A program made the position numbers and the translations under genes. 5,561 bases of DNA from Gemmatimonadota bacterium. Its GTDB lineage: Bacteria > Gemmatimonadota > Gemmatimonadetes > Gemmatimonadales > GWC2-71-9. The stretch lies in contig QHVD01000207.1 in assembly GCA_003222235.1 (NCBI GenBank), forward strand, positions 1-5,561, written 5' to 3'. The notes beneath the pieces were generated by a model that saw only the letters and a list, made by a program, of their open reading frames with translations, was not told the DNA's origin and did no database searches. This document shows, piece by piece, positions 1 through 5,561 of this stretch (its first letter is position 1; every line of letters begins with the position of its first letter).

Positions 1-948
1 GAAGTACGACAGCCCGAGCGGCCCGAGCAGCAGTCCCAGGATGCCGAAGTACGGCACTCCCGCGAGTGCGCCGAGCAATGTCACGAGCGGGTGGATGTTG
101 GCCCAGCGACGGAACACCATCGGCCGGATGACGTAGTCCACGTTGCCGACGACCACGGCGCCCCAGAGCGCGAGCAGTGCGGCGGCCAGCGGCCGGTGGC
201 TCAGCAGCAGCGCGAGCGCGCCCGGCCCCCACACGAGCCCGCTCCCCACGACCGGCAGAATCGCGAACACGGTCGTCACGACACCCCAGAATGCGGCGTT
301 CGAGATGTCCGCCACCCCAAAGCCGATGCCGACGAGGGTGCCCTGGATCGCTGCGGTCAGGCCCGTGCCGATGAGCGTCGAGGTGGTGACGTCCCGGAAG
401 CGCCGGCGCAGCTGCTCGGTGTTCTTCGCGGAGAACGGGATGTAGGGGCGTACGGCGTCCCACGTCTGCCCCGGCCGGAGCAGGAGGTAGAAGAGGCCGA
501 ACAGCGAGATCGTGAGGTTGAGCGCGAGCCGCGTGGCGGTGCCGATGAGCCCGAACGCAGAGGAGCCGATCCACGAGACGAGCTTGGCGCCGAGGTCCGC
601 GAGTCGGGGGCCGAGGTCGACGCCGCCCGGTTGCAGCTCTTCGAGGCGCTTGAGGAGGGGGCTCCGGACCACGCTCCCGGCGATCCCCTGGGCTTCGTTC
701 ACGATCAGACCGGCGAAGGAGACGCCCGGCACCACGATCAGGAACAGCGCCAGCGCCACGACGAGTCCCGCGGCGAGCTTCCCCCTCACGCGCCTCGTGA
801 GCCAGTCGTGCACCGGCGAGAGGATCGCGTAGAGGACCGCGATCCCGATGATCCCGGTCGCGTACGGGGCGAGCGCGACGACGAGCGCCGCGCCCAACAG
901 CAAAATGAGCAGAGCCGCGCGCTGGTGGTTGGTGTCGAGGAACGGCAA
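1..948 (-). CDS. AI-2E family transporter (UPF0118/PerM-like), 3' end off the window
   Basis: Polytopic inner-membrane protein of the AI-2E exporter family (PF01594); members include TqsA and proposed ion antiporters, so the substrate cannot be told from sequence. 316 residues are visible out of a usual 350-400, so a short C-terminal piece is missing. Hydrophobic segments lie at about residues 11-40, 58-85, 155-182, 190-215, 217-252, 255-270 and 286-316. The family's C-terminal signature is intact: Q202-G203, W221-G222, I230-L231-P232 with G235, D271 followed by I274-R275-P276, H286-P287, and the closing G302...G309-P310. The TTG at 946-948 is the only usual start codon before the in-frame stop near 991-993, and it leaves a short N-terminus (LPFLDTNHQR) before the first membrane segment. 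No clear Shine-Dalgarno precedes it. It begins 13 nt after the protease stop, suggesting one operon and translational coupling. Family sure; start moderately sure. Confidence 0.93.
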   Translation of the reverse strand, partial: MPFLDTNHQRAALLILLLGAALVVALAPYATGIIGIAVLYAILSPVHDWLTRRVRGKLAAGLVVALALFLIVVPGVSFAGLIVNEAQGIAGSVVRSPLLKRLEELQPGGVDLGPRLADLGAKLVSWIGSSAFGLIGTATRLALNLTISLFGLFYLLLRPGQTWDAVRPYIPFSAKNTEQLRRRFRDVTTSTLIGTGLTAAIQGTLVGIGFGVADISNAAFWGVVTTVFAILPVVGSGLVWGPGALALLLSHRPLAAALLALWGAVVVGNVDYVIRPMVFRRWANIHPLVTLLGALAGVPYFGILGLLLGPLGLSYF

Positions 949-961
949 TCGCGGCTGCCGG

Positions 962-2425
962 TTAAGGGGCCGGGTGCCCGACCACCCACTTCACCAGCCG
1001 GCCGGACTCGAGGGGCGTCTGTGGCTCGACCTGGTTGATCAGGGCGAGCGTTGCGACCGGGACAGGCGAGGGCCGCTCGTGCGCGAGCGCTTCGATCGTG
1101 GCGCGCCGCTCGAGTTTCACGATCGCCACGCGGAGGGGCTGCACGTTGAGCGCGGCGGAATCGGTGAGCGGCGCGAAGCTCCGGAGCGCCCAATCGGCCG
1201 CGGCCCGGTAGGTCGGCCAGCCCGCCTCGGCGGCGTAGCCCACCAGGCGGAACACCGCGCCGCCGTGCTCGACGAACAGCGCCGTGCCGGTGAGGGTCCC
1301 GCCTTCGGTCGTCGCGACGAACGGCGCGCCCACGGCGGGAAGCCCGTTGACTCTCGTCCGCGCCGGATAGTCGGCCGTGACCCCCCGCTGCGAGAAGAAC
1401 GCACGCGCCGCGGCGTCGGCGCTCGTCTCCTTCGCGAGCTCCAGCTCGACCGCCGCATCCTTCTGCGGACTGACGGCGACCACCGCCTGCTTCCCGTTGC
1501 TCGTCGCCCACCCGTCGGGGAACGTCAACCGGAAGCGCAGGTCGGGATGAATGAACTCGCGCCCCTTGAAATAGCCGTCGCGGGGGTTGTCGCCGAAAAC
1601 GAGGCCGTCGAGCCGCCGCACGTACGAGTCCTGGTTCACGACGGTCCCGCCGAAGCTCTGGGGCAGGGCGGCGATCTCCTGCTCGATCCGCTCCCGGCGA
1701 TGCTCGGGGTTCGGGTGGGTCGCGAGCCATTCGGGAATCCGGCCCCCACTCTGCGCCGCGCTCACGCGGTCGAGCATCCGGAACACGTTGGGCATCTCGC
1801 GAGGATCGTAATTCCCGCGCCGCATGTAGCGGAGGCCCAGGTGGTCCGCCTGGCTCTCGTCGTCGCGGGAGTACTTGAGGAACAGCACGTTCAGCGCGCT
1901 GCTCGCGAGCCCCGCGTAGCGCTCGAGCTGCGGGCTCGCGATGGAGCCGACGACGAGGCCCACCTGCGCGAGCTGCTGCTTCGTGATCCGGCTGGCGGTG
2001 TGGCGGGCGGTGACGTGGCCGATTTCGTGCCCCACGACGCCGGCCAGCTCCGCCTCCGAGTTGAGATGGGCGAGAATCCCGCGCGTCACGTAGATGAAGC
2101 CGCCGGGCAGGGCGAACGCGTTCACCACGGGATCGTCGACGACGTGGAACGACCAGGGGAGGCCCGGTCGCTCCGACGTGGCGGCGAGCCGGGACCCGAA
2201 CTGCTGTACGTAGCGCTGCAGGGCCGAATCCGGATAGAGGCCGATGGAGGCCGTGACCTCCCGGTCGTACTCCCGCCCCATCTGGATCTCCTGGGACTCG
2301 CTGACCAGCGACAACTGCTTCGCCCCGGTGGCGGGGTTCGTGGCGCACGCGGCGGTGCACGCTGCAAGGAGACCGGCCGTGACGCGCAGGGCGCGGGGGC
2401 GGGGGCGGGGACGGGAAGCGAGCAT
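962..2425 (-). CDS. M48 family zinc metalloprotease, lipoprotein (COG4784-like)
   Basis: Predicted membrane-anchored Zn-dependent endopeptidase of family M48, probably facing the periplasm and involved in envelope protein quality control (inferred from relatives such as BepA). The 487-residue product starts with an Arg-rich n-region and a hydrophobic stretch ending in a lipobox, L20-A-A-C23; a second cysteine, C27, begins the family-typical CATNPATG segment. The catalytic motif is H133-E-I-G-H137 (about 2015-2029), followed by the third ligand E190 in the DDESQAD motif. N239-P240-E241-H242 and R245 fit the usual end of the peptidase domain. Residues about 270-430 form a non-peptidase extension; residues about 428-482 look like a degenerate LysM-like repeat (LRVAIVKLE ... 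LINQVEP ... LVKWVVG), also seen in COG4784 proteins. The frame is open further upstream to a TTG at 2485, but the ATG at 2425 gives a proper lipoprotein signal, so I chose it. No good Shine-Dalgarno is present. First gene of an apparent operon with the AI-2E gene. Confidence 0.95.
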   Translation of the reverse strand: MLASRPRPRPRALRVTAGLLAACTAACATNPATGAKQLSLVSESQEIQMGREYDREVTASIGLYPDSALQRYVQQFGSRLAATSERPGLPWSFHVVDDPVVNAFALPGGFIYVTRGILAHLNSEAELAGVVGHEIGHVTARHTASRITKQQLAQVGLVVGSIASPQLERYAGLASSALNVLFLKYSRDDESQADHLGLRYMRRGNYDPREMPNVFRMLDRVSAAQSGGRIPEWLATHPNPEHRRERIEQEIAALPQSFGGTVVNQDSYVRRLDGLVFGDNPRDGYFKGREFIHPDLRFRLTFPDGWATSNGKQAVVAVSPQKDAAVELELAKETSADAAARAFFSQRGVTADYPARTRVNGLPAVGAPFVATTEGGTLTGTALFVEHGGAVFRLVGYAAEAGWPTYRAAADWALRSFAPLTDSAALNVQPLRVAIVKLERRATIEALAHERPSPVPVATLALINQVEPQTPLESGRLVKWVVGHPAP

Positions 2426-2458
2426 GGGCGCGTTGCTATCAATCGATGACGGTTCGGT

Positions 2459-2485
2459 AAGATACACTGACGGGGCTGGTTGCAA
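2459..2485 (-). promoter_or_regulatory. Possible sigma-70-like promoter for the M48 gene
   Basis: On the minus strand TTGCAA (2485-2480) is followed after 15 nt by TATCTT (2464-2459), about 34 nt upstream of the chosen ATG. The -10 matches TATAAT at four of six positions and the -35 is partial; the spacer is two bases shorter than ideal. Its place inside the longer open frame supports the 2425 start. Weak, pattern-only evidence. Confidence 0.25.
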
Positions 2486-2523
2486 GCCGAAAGCCGCACG
2501 ACGCGATGCTGCGCGGTCAGCGT

Positions 2524-2553
2524 TGAAGGACGGCGGCGCACCAGCGTCCTTCA
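2524..2553. repeat. Inverted repeat, 9-bp arms with 12-nt loop
   Basis: TGAAGGACG (2524-2532) is exactly complementary to CGTCCTTCA (2545-2553). Neither strand has a T-run after the stem, so it is not an intrinsic terminator. It may be a regulator-binding site or a cruciform-forming element; its right arm overlaps the first TCAGGGC copy. Confidence 0.6.
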
Positions 2554-2618
2554 GGGCGCGCTGGGGCCGAGGGCGCCCTTCAGGGCGTCCAACAATCCAC
2601 GGCGGGACTCATCAGGGC
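2548..2618 (+). repeat. Three spaced TCAGGGC direct repeats
   Basis: CCTTCAGGGCG occurs exactly at 2548-2558 and 2577-2587. A third, shorter copy, TCAGGGC, lies at 2612-2618. Start-to-start spacing of the 7-mer is 29 and 32 bp, close to three helical turns, so all would face roughly the same side of the DNA. This resembles an array of activator or repressor half-sites, but with GC-rich background some chance repetition is expected. Confidence 0.45.
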
Positions 2619-2672
2619 CTTTTTCAGCACCGGTGCACGGTGTAACCCGCCGAAACAATCGTATGCGCCGCG

Positions 2673-2688
2673 GCGTTACTGGTAACGC
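2673..2688. promoter_or_regulatory. Operator-like inverted repeat upstream of the DUF4384 gene
   Basis: GCGTTAC and GTAACGC are perfectly complementary 7-bp arms separated by TG. The 16-bp symmetric site ends 42 nt before the ATG at 2731, where a dimeric repressor could cover a promoter or early transcript. Its AT content is higher than its surroundings. The regulator is unknown, and no regulator gene lies in the window. Confidence 0.45.
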
Positions 2689-2717
2689 AGGTCGTGCCGT
2701 CGTCAATGTTGCAGATG

Positions 2718-2724
2718 AAGGGAG
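2718..2724 (+). promoter_or_regulatory. Ribosome binding site of the DUF4384 gene
   Basis: AAGGGAG lies 6 nt before the ATG at 2731, a one-mismatch version of the anti-16S consensus. An in-frame TGA at 2716-2718 excludes any earlier start. It is the clearest Shine-Dalgarno in the window. Confidence 0.75.
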
Positions 2725-2730
2725 ACCGGT

Positions 2731-3393
2731 ATGTTGGTAGCACTGCTGTTGCTTCATGCTCTGGGCGCGCCTGCCGCGCCCGCGACCGCGCGCGAGGTCG
2801 CCGCAGAGCCCCCCGTTCGCGTGTGGTTCAATTCCAATGGCGACTATGAGCTCGGCGATCGGGCGAAGGTGTATGCCCGAGCCGCCGAAGACGGCAATCT
2901 GGTCGTGCTGCGCGCCGACGTCGGCGGGCACGTGCGGGTGCTGTTTCCCGTCGATCCCGCCGGCGATCAGCGCGTCCGCGCCGGCAAGAAGTACGAGCTG
3001 AAGGGGCGCGGAGACCGGGAAGCGTTCGTCGTGGACGACACGAGCGGCCATGGAACGGTGCTCGCCGCGCTCGCCGGGACGCCGTTTCGGTTCGACCAGT
3101 TCGAAAAGAACGGGCACTGGGACTACGGTGCGCTCGACGACCCAAGTGTACGAGCCGATCCCGAAGCCGGCCTGATGGACCTCGTCCAACGGATGCAGGC
3201 GGCCGGAGACCACTTCGATTTCGACGTCGCGGCCTACACCGTCTCGTCGCCACCCCGCTACGTCGGGTGGGGCTATCCGTACGCGTGGCGCGGCCCGTGG
3301 GACCCCTGGTACGGCGGGTACTGGTACGGGCCGCGACTAGGCGTCGGCTTGCGGTTCGGCGATCCGTTCTTCGGACCGCGGTGGCATCGCTAG
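2731..3393 (+). CDS. Secreted DUF4384 domain protein with aromatic Gly/Trp/Tyr-rich tail
   Basis: Predicted exported protein of 220 residues; molecular function unknown. Residues 1-20 form a Sec-type signal peptide with a Leu-rich core and an Ala-Thr-Ala cleavage site before R21; unusually, its n-region has no Lys or Arg. Residues about 28-115 match DUF4384 (PF14326): an opening VRVWFNSNGDYELGD, a middle VVLRADVGGHVRVLFP, then RVRAGKKYEL, a beta-sandwich-like domain found in exported or surface-associated proteins. Residues 116-172 are less distinctive. The tail, 174-220, is very rich in aromatics, with W180, W186, W190, W193, W198 and W218 and six tyrosines between Y177 and Y199, interspersed with Gly and Pro; such tails are often surface- or envelope-associated. 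The gene stands alone, divergent from the M48 lipoprotein gene, and ends at its own intrinsic terminator. Domain assignment is from pattern recognition and fairly sure. Confidence 0.86.
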   Translation: MLVALLLLHALGAPAAPATAREVAAEPPVRVWFNSNGDYELGDRAKVYARAAEDGNLVVLRADVGGHVRVLFPVDPAGDQRVRAGKKYELKGRGDREAFVVDDTSGHGTVLAALAGTPFRFDQFEKNGHWDYGALDDPSVRADPEAGLMDLVQRMQAAGDHFDFDVAAYTVSSPPRYVGWGYPYAWRGPWDPWYGGYWYGPRLGVGLRFGDPFFGPRWHR

Positions 3394-3417
3394 AGCGAGG
3401 CTGAAGGGAGAAGTCGA

Positions 3418-3452
3418 AGGGGAGAGGGGCGGTGGCCCTCTCCCCTCTTTTT
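3418..3452 (+). terminator. Intrinsic terminator after the DUF4384 gene
   Basis: A perfect 11-bp GC-rich stem (AGGGGAGAGGG at 3418-3428 with CCCTCTCCCCT at 3436-3446) encloses a 7-nt loop and is followed by TCTTTTTC with five consecutive T. It lies 25 nt after the stop codon and only 8 nt from the end of the convergent phospholipase gene. On the minus strand the stem is not followed by a T-run, so it should act mainly on plus-strand transcription, though the hairpin may also shield the 3' end of the opposing transcript. Confidence 0.9.
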
Positions 3453-3459
3453 CGGGGGC

Positions 3460-5316
3460 TCAGACCATGACCTGCGTGGTGCGGCGCCCGACGGGCGCGC
3501 CGGTGCGGCTCCGCCACCACGTGCGCAGCCGCTCCAGGGCATACGCATGACCAACGTCGACCACCTCGTCGATCCGCTCGAACTCGAAGATGCCGAACTC
3601 GCTCACGGGCGGGTGCAGGTACACGTCGGCGGCGTCTCGCACCCGCCGACTTTCCCGCGCGCTCGCCACCACCGCCGAGCGGCTGAGCACCTCGAAAATC
3701 GAGGGAAAGTACCGCCTCCGCGCGAACGGGTTGAGCCGGTTGGCCACGACGCGCCACGCGGACGGGGTCACCGCGTAGGACGGGTCCGCCTGGATGTCCA
3801 CTTCGGGTGACGTGTCGGACGCGATGACCGCGCCGTCCATGCCCGCGTGCAAGTGCCCCGCCGGCAGGTTGTCCAGCACGCCGCCGTCCACCAGCAGCTC
3901 GCCGTGCTCGGCCACGATGGGCGGCGCCACGCCCGGGATCGCGCTACTCGAGAGCAGGGCGGGCACCACGGGCCCGCGGCGATGCACCACCAGCTCCGCC
4001 CGGGTGAGGTTCGTGGCGCAGGAAAAACACTCGAGCCAGCAATCCTCGAGGCAGGCCCCGCCGAACATGCGGCGCAGCATCCGCTCGCCCTGACGCTCGG
4101 TCACGAGGGACATGTACGGCAGCGTGTAGGCCCGGTGCGGCTTGAACTTGAGCCAGCACTCCCGGTTGAGCGCCACCATCTCGTCGATCGAATAGCCCGC
4201 AGCATATTGGGCGGCGATGATCGCCCCCATGCTCGTCCCGCCGATCTCATCCACCGGAATCCCGGCCTCCTCCATCGCTCGGAGCACGCCAATGTGCGCG
4301 AACCCTCGCGCACCCCCGCCGCTCAGCGCGACACCGACGGCGCGACCGGTGAGCCGGCGGGCCAGCCGGGCCATGTCCTCGATCCGCCCGAGGCGGAGGT
4401 GGTGGTGTCGCGCCACGTCCCAGCCGGTGAGCCAATGCTCGGTGAGGGTCGGCGTCCGCGTGTCGTCCTCGTGCACCAGGACGAGCTCGCGGCTCGCCCA
4501 TTCGCGGCTCTGACCGCCGGCCGGCGCTCCCGGGGGCAGGCGTGCGCGGTCGGCCCGGGCGACGTACAGCACCACGTCGGCATGCCGCACGGCGCGGCGC
4601 GCCCATTCCGTGTCAGGCTGGTCGGCCTCGTAGACCACGAACGCGTGAAGGCGTTCCTGCTCGTCCAGCCAGCGCGCCAGCTCCGGGTAGCGGACCTCGT
4701 CCCGCGTGCTGTGCGCGGCCCCGGGCCAGAGCCGCGCGTCGAGCGCGGACACATCGAGGCGCGCCGTGGGCCGCACGGCCGCGAGTGCGGCGGCGAGCGA
4801 TCGCGCCACGCGGGACACCGGCGCGTCGGCGGTGGCCGCCAGCAGAGCCACCGTCGAAACTCCCGCAGCGGTTCCCGCGGCGCCCGCCGGCGTGGCGAGC
4901 CACCCTGCGAGCATGCGGGTCAGCGCCATCGCGACCAGGGGGTGGGCTCGGACCAGCGCCTCAAACCGCTCGCGGCTGAGCCGCAGCAGCTCGGCGTCCC
5001 GGACGGCGCGCGCGGATGCCGTGCGCGGGGCGCCCGTGAGCAGGGCCAGCTCGCCCACGCTCTCCCCCCGGCCCACCTCGCGGACGACGCGTTCCCGGCC
5101 GCGGTCCGTCCGCTCCACGCGGAGGCGCCCGCTGAGCACCACGTACAGCGCGTCGCCGGGGTCGCCCTGCCGGAACAGGACCTGGCCGCCCTCGAGGCTC
5201 TTGGGCTCCAGCTCGCCCATCACGGACGCCAAGGCGTCCGGGTCCAGCGCGCCGAAAAGCGCCGTGCTGCTCAGAACCTGCTGCGCGTAGGCCTCGTGTC
5301 CGAGCAGGTCAGGCAC
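3460..5316 (-). CDS. NTE-type patatin phospholipase with N-terminal cyclic-nucleotide-binding domain
   Basis: Predicted serine (lyso)phospholipase of the neuropathy target esterase family, 618 residues, cytoplasmic or peripheral since no membrane span is evident. Residues about 15-135 are a cNMP-binding domain; the phosphate-binding cassette looks intact, with G88-E89-L90 and R98-T99-A100 matching the ribose- and phosphate-contacting positions of CAP-type domains. A low-complexity Ala/Gly linker (141-152) leads to an NTE-specific region (153-325) with WLDEQE, VYEADQPDTEW, RHADVVL and LVLVHEDD. The patatin core has the oxyanion loop S332-GGGARG, nucleophile S362 in G360-T-S-M-G364, and catalytic D477 in D-G-G. 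The C-terminal NTE signature (RLNPFARR ... YLHPPVSEFGIFEFERIDEVVDVGHAY) is complete. All five cysteines lie between C387 and C433, four as C422-x3-C426-x3-C430-x2-C433. The GTG start at 5316 keeps the whole cNMP fold and overlaps the upstream gene's stop by 8 nt; only a weak ribosome binding site precedes it, so coupling is likely. Confidence 0.96.
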   Translation of the reverse strand: MPDLLGHEAYAQQVLSSTALFGALDPDALASVMGELEPKSLEGGQVLFRQGDPGDALYVVLSGRLRVERTDRGRERVVREVGRGESVGELALLTGAPRTASARAVRDAELLRLSRERFEALVRAHPLVAMALTRMLAGWLATPAGAAGTAAGVSTVALLAATADAPVSRVARSLAAALAAVRPTARLDVSALDARLWPGAAHSTRDEVRYPELARWLDEQERLHAFVVYEADQPDTEWARRAVRHADVVLYVARADRARLPPGAPAGGQSREWASRELVLVHEDDTRTPTLTEHWLTGWDVARHHHLRLGRIEDMARLARRLTGRAVGVALSGGGARGFAHIGVLRAMEEAGIPVDEIGGTSMGAIIAAQYAAGYSIDEMVALNRECWLKFKPHRAYTLPYMSLVTERQGERMLRRMFGGACLEDCWLECFSCATNLTRAELVVHRRGPVVPALLSSSAIPGVAPPIVAEHGELLVDGGVLDNLPAGHLHAGMDGAVIASDTSPEVDIQADPSYAVTPSAWRVVANRLNPFARRRYFPSIFEVLSRSAVVASARESRRVRDAADVYLHPPVSEFGIFEFERIDEVVDVGHAYALERLRTWWRSRTGAPVGRRTTQVMV

Positions 5317-5561
5317 CCTGTGCCCCGGTGGGCTCCAGGTAGTACGCGAGACGCTTCACGTTCAGCAGGTGGCGATAGCCGACGTTGTCCGTCGTGGAGT
5401 TCTTGCCGAACGTGCCGCAACCCAATGTGAACGACGGCTCGAGGCCGCTCGTCATGCCTACCACGCCTTGCGCGCATGGAGAGTTGACGAGGATGCGACC
5501 GGCGGGCATTTCGCGACCGAAGCGCTCCGCCACGGCTTCGTCCCGCGTGTGGATCACCGCC
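5309..5561 (-). CDS. Aldehyde dehydrogenase family protein, CoA-acylating/AdhE-like, C-terminal fragment
   Basis: Only the last 83 residues are visible; the gene begins beyond the right edge, so the catalytic cysteine and the NAD-binding core cannot be checked. The visible part starts in AVIHTRDEAVAERFG, then RILVNSPCAQG, SFTLGCGTFGKNS and DNVGYRHLLNVKRLA. This order (R-I-L-V-N, then a T-L-G-C-G loop, G-K-N-S, E/D-N-V-G, H-L-L-N) is that of the aldehyde dehydrogenase half of AdhE and of related acylating enzymes such as the clostridial succinate-semialdehyde dehydrogenase SucD; ordinary ALDHs lack the LGCG loop. Such enzymes interconvert acyl-CoA and aldehyde with NAD(P)H. No alcohol dehydrogenase domain follows, so this is not a bifunctional AdhE. 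The stop (5309-5311) overlaps the start of the phospholipase gene by 8 nt, indicating one operon. The GTG at 5557 is an internal codon, not a start. Acylating activity is an inference. Confidence 0.85.
   Translation of the reverse strand, partial: AVIHTRDEAVAERFGREMPAGRILVNSPCAQGVVGMTSGLEPSFTLGCGTFGKNSTTDNVGYRHLLNVKRLAYYLEPTGAQGA

Larger units (their letters stand above)
2426..2730. other. Divergent intergenic region, 305 bp, palindrome-rich
   Basis: The region separates the start codons of the M48 lipoprotein gene (minus) and the DUF4384 gene (plus), so it should carry both promoters. I see no convincing coding sequence here; the open frames that cross it have no Shine-Dalgarno or family resemblance. 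From left to right it holds a weak minus-strand promoter, a 9-bp-stem inverted repeat (2524-2553), three TCAGGGC copies (2551-2618), the palindrome AGGGCGCCCT (2570-2579), a five-T run (2620-2624), the palindrome GCACCGGTGC (2627-2636), the palindrome CGCCGCGGCG (2666-2675) overlapping the inverted repeat at 2673-2688, and a ribosome binding site just before 2731. No convincing plus-strand -35/-10 pair was found. Confidence 0.7.

Noticed and set aside
91..1038. Open frame of 315 codons on the plus strand at the left edge
   Set aside because: Antisense shadow of the AI-2E transporter, whose minus-strand frame stays open to the window edge and has all family motifs.
848..2449. Open frame of 533 codons on the plus strand opposite the M48 gene
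   Set aside because: It has no recognisable domain, is dominated by Arg/Gly/Glu/Ala as expected from antisense reading of GC-rich codons, and covers a gene with clear catalytic motifs.
2426..2485. Extension of the M48 protein to the TTG at 2485
   Set aside because: It would bury the lipoprotein signal behind 20 extra residues and overlap the likely promoter; the ATG at 2425 gives a normal lipobox distance.
2587..2615. Hammerhead-ribozyme-like core on the minus strand: CTGATGA followed by a GTCC/GGAC stem
   Set aside because: The stem is followed by GCCC instead of the essential GAAA, and no flanking stems I and III with a cleavage site are evident; most likely coincidence.
2612..2625. T-run after GGGCC as a second plus-strand terminator
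   Set aside because: No adjacent upstream arm pairs well with the GC stretch; the best partner is only 4 bp and about 50 nt away.
2551..3213. Minus-strand open frame of 220 codons across the DUF4384 gene and intergenic region
   Set aside because: No ribosome binding site or family resemblance; overlaps a plus-strand gene with signal peptide, domain and terminator.
3847..5430. Open frame of 527 codons on the plus strand opposite the phospholipase gene
   Set aside because: Same composition bias and no motif; the minus strand has a complete, motif-rich NTE protein.
5309..5557. A separate 82-residue gene starting at the GTG at 5557
   Set aside because: The reading frame continues to the window edge and the sequence matches the C-terminal part of a much longer aldehyde dehydrogenase, so the GTG is an internal valine codon.

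Overview
This is a GC-rich bacterial window with five genes in two transcriptional blocks, four on the minus strand and one on the plus strand. High GC, TTG and GTG starts, few strong Shine-Dalgarno sites, a COG4784-type M48 lipoprotein and a DUF4384 protein with a Trp/Tyr/Gly tail together suggest a soil or environmental lineage such as Gemmatimonadota. That placement is an inference from style; no rRNA or other phylogenetic marker is present.

Layout. Positions 1-948 (minus) hold an AI-2E family membrane protein whose C-terminus runs off the left edge. Positions 962-2425 (minus) hold a lipoprotein M48 zinc metalloprotease, whose stop is 13 nt before the TTG start of the AI-2E gene, so the two look like one operon. 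Positions 2426-2730 are a divergent intergenic region of 305 bp, rich in palindromes and short repeats. Positions 2731-3393 (plus) hold a secreted DUF4384 protein, closed by a strong intrinsic terminator at 3418-3452. Positions 3460-5316 (minus), convergent with it, hold a neuropathy-target-esterase (NTE) type patatin phospholipase with one N-terminal cyclic-nucleotide-binding domain. Positions 5309-5561 (minus) are the C-terminal end of an aldehyde dehydrogenase resembling the CoA-acylating/AdhE type; its stop overlaps the phospholipase start by 8 nt.

How they may work together. The M48 protease and the DUF4384 protein are both predicted to be exported and are divergently transcribed, which fits a cell-envelope theme. 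The aldehyde dehydrogenase and phospholipase are translationally coupled; the phospholipase would act on (lyso)phospholipids, possibly under nucleotide control. A link between aldehyde/acyl-CoA chemistry and lipid turnover is inferred from gene order only.

No mobile element, CRISPR array, tRNA or rRNA was seen. The most distinctive items are a four-cysteine cluster inside the NTE catalytic domain, the dense symmetry in the divergent intergenic region, and the aromatic tail of the DUF4384 protein.
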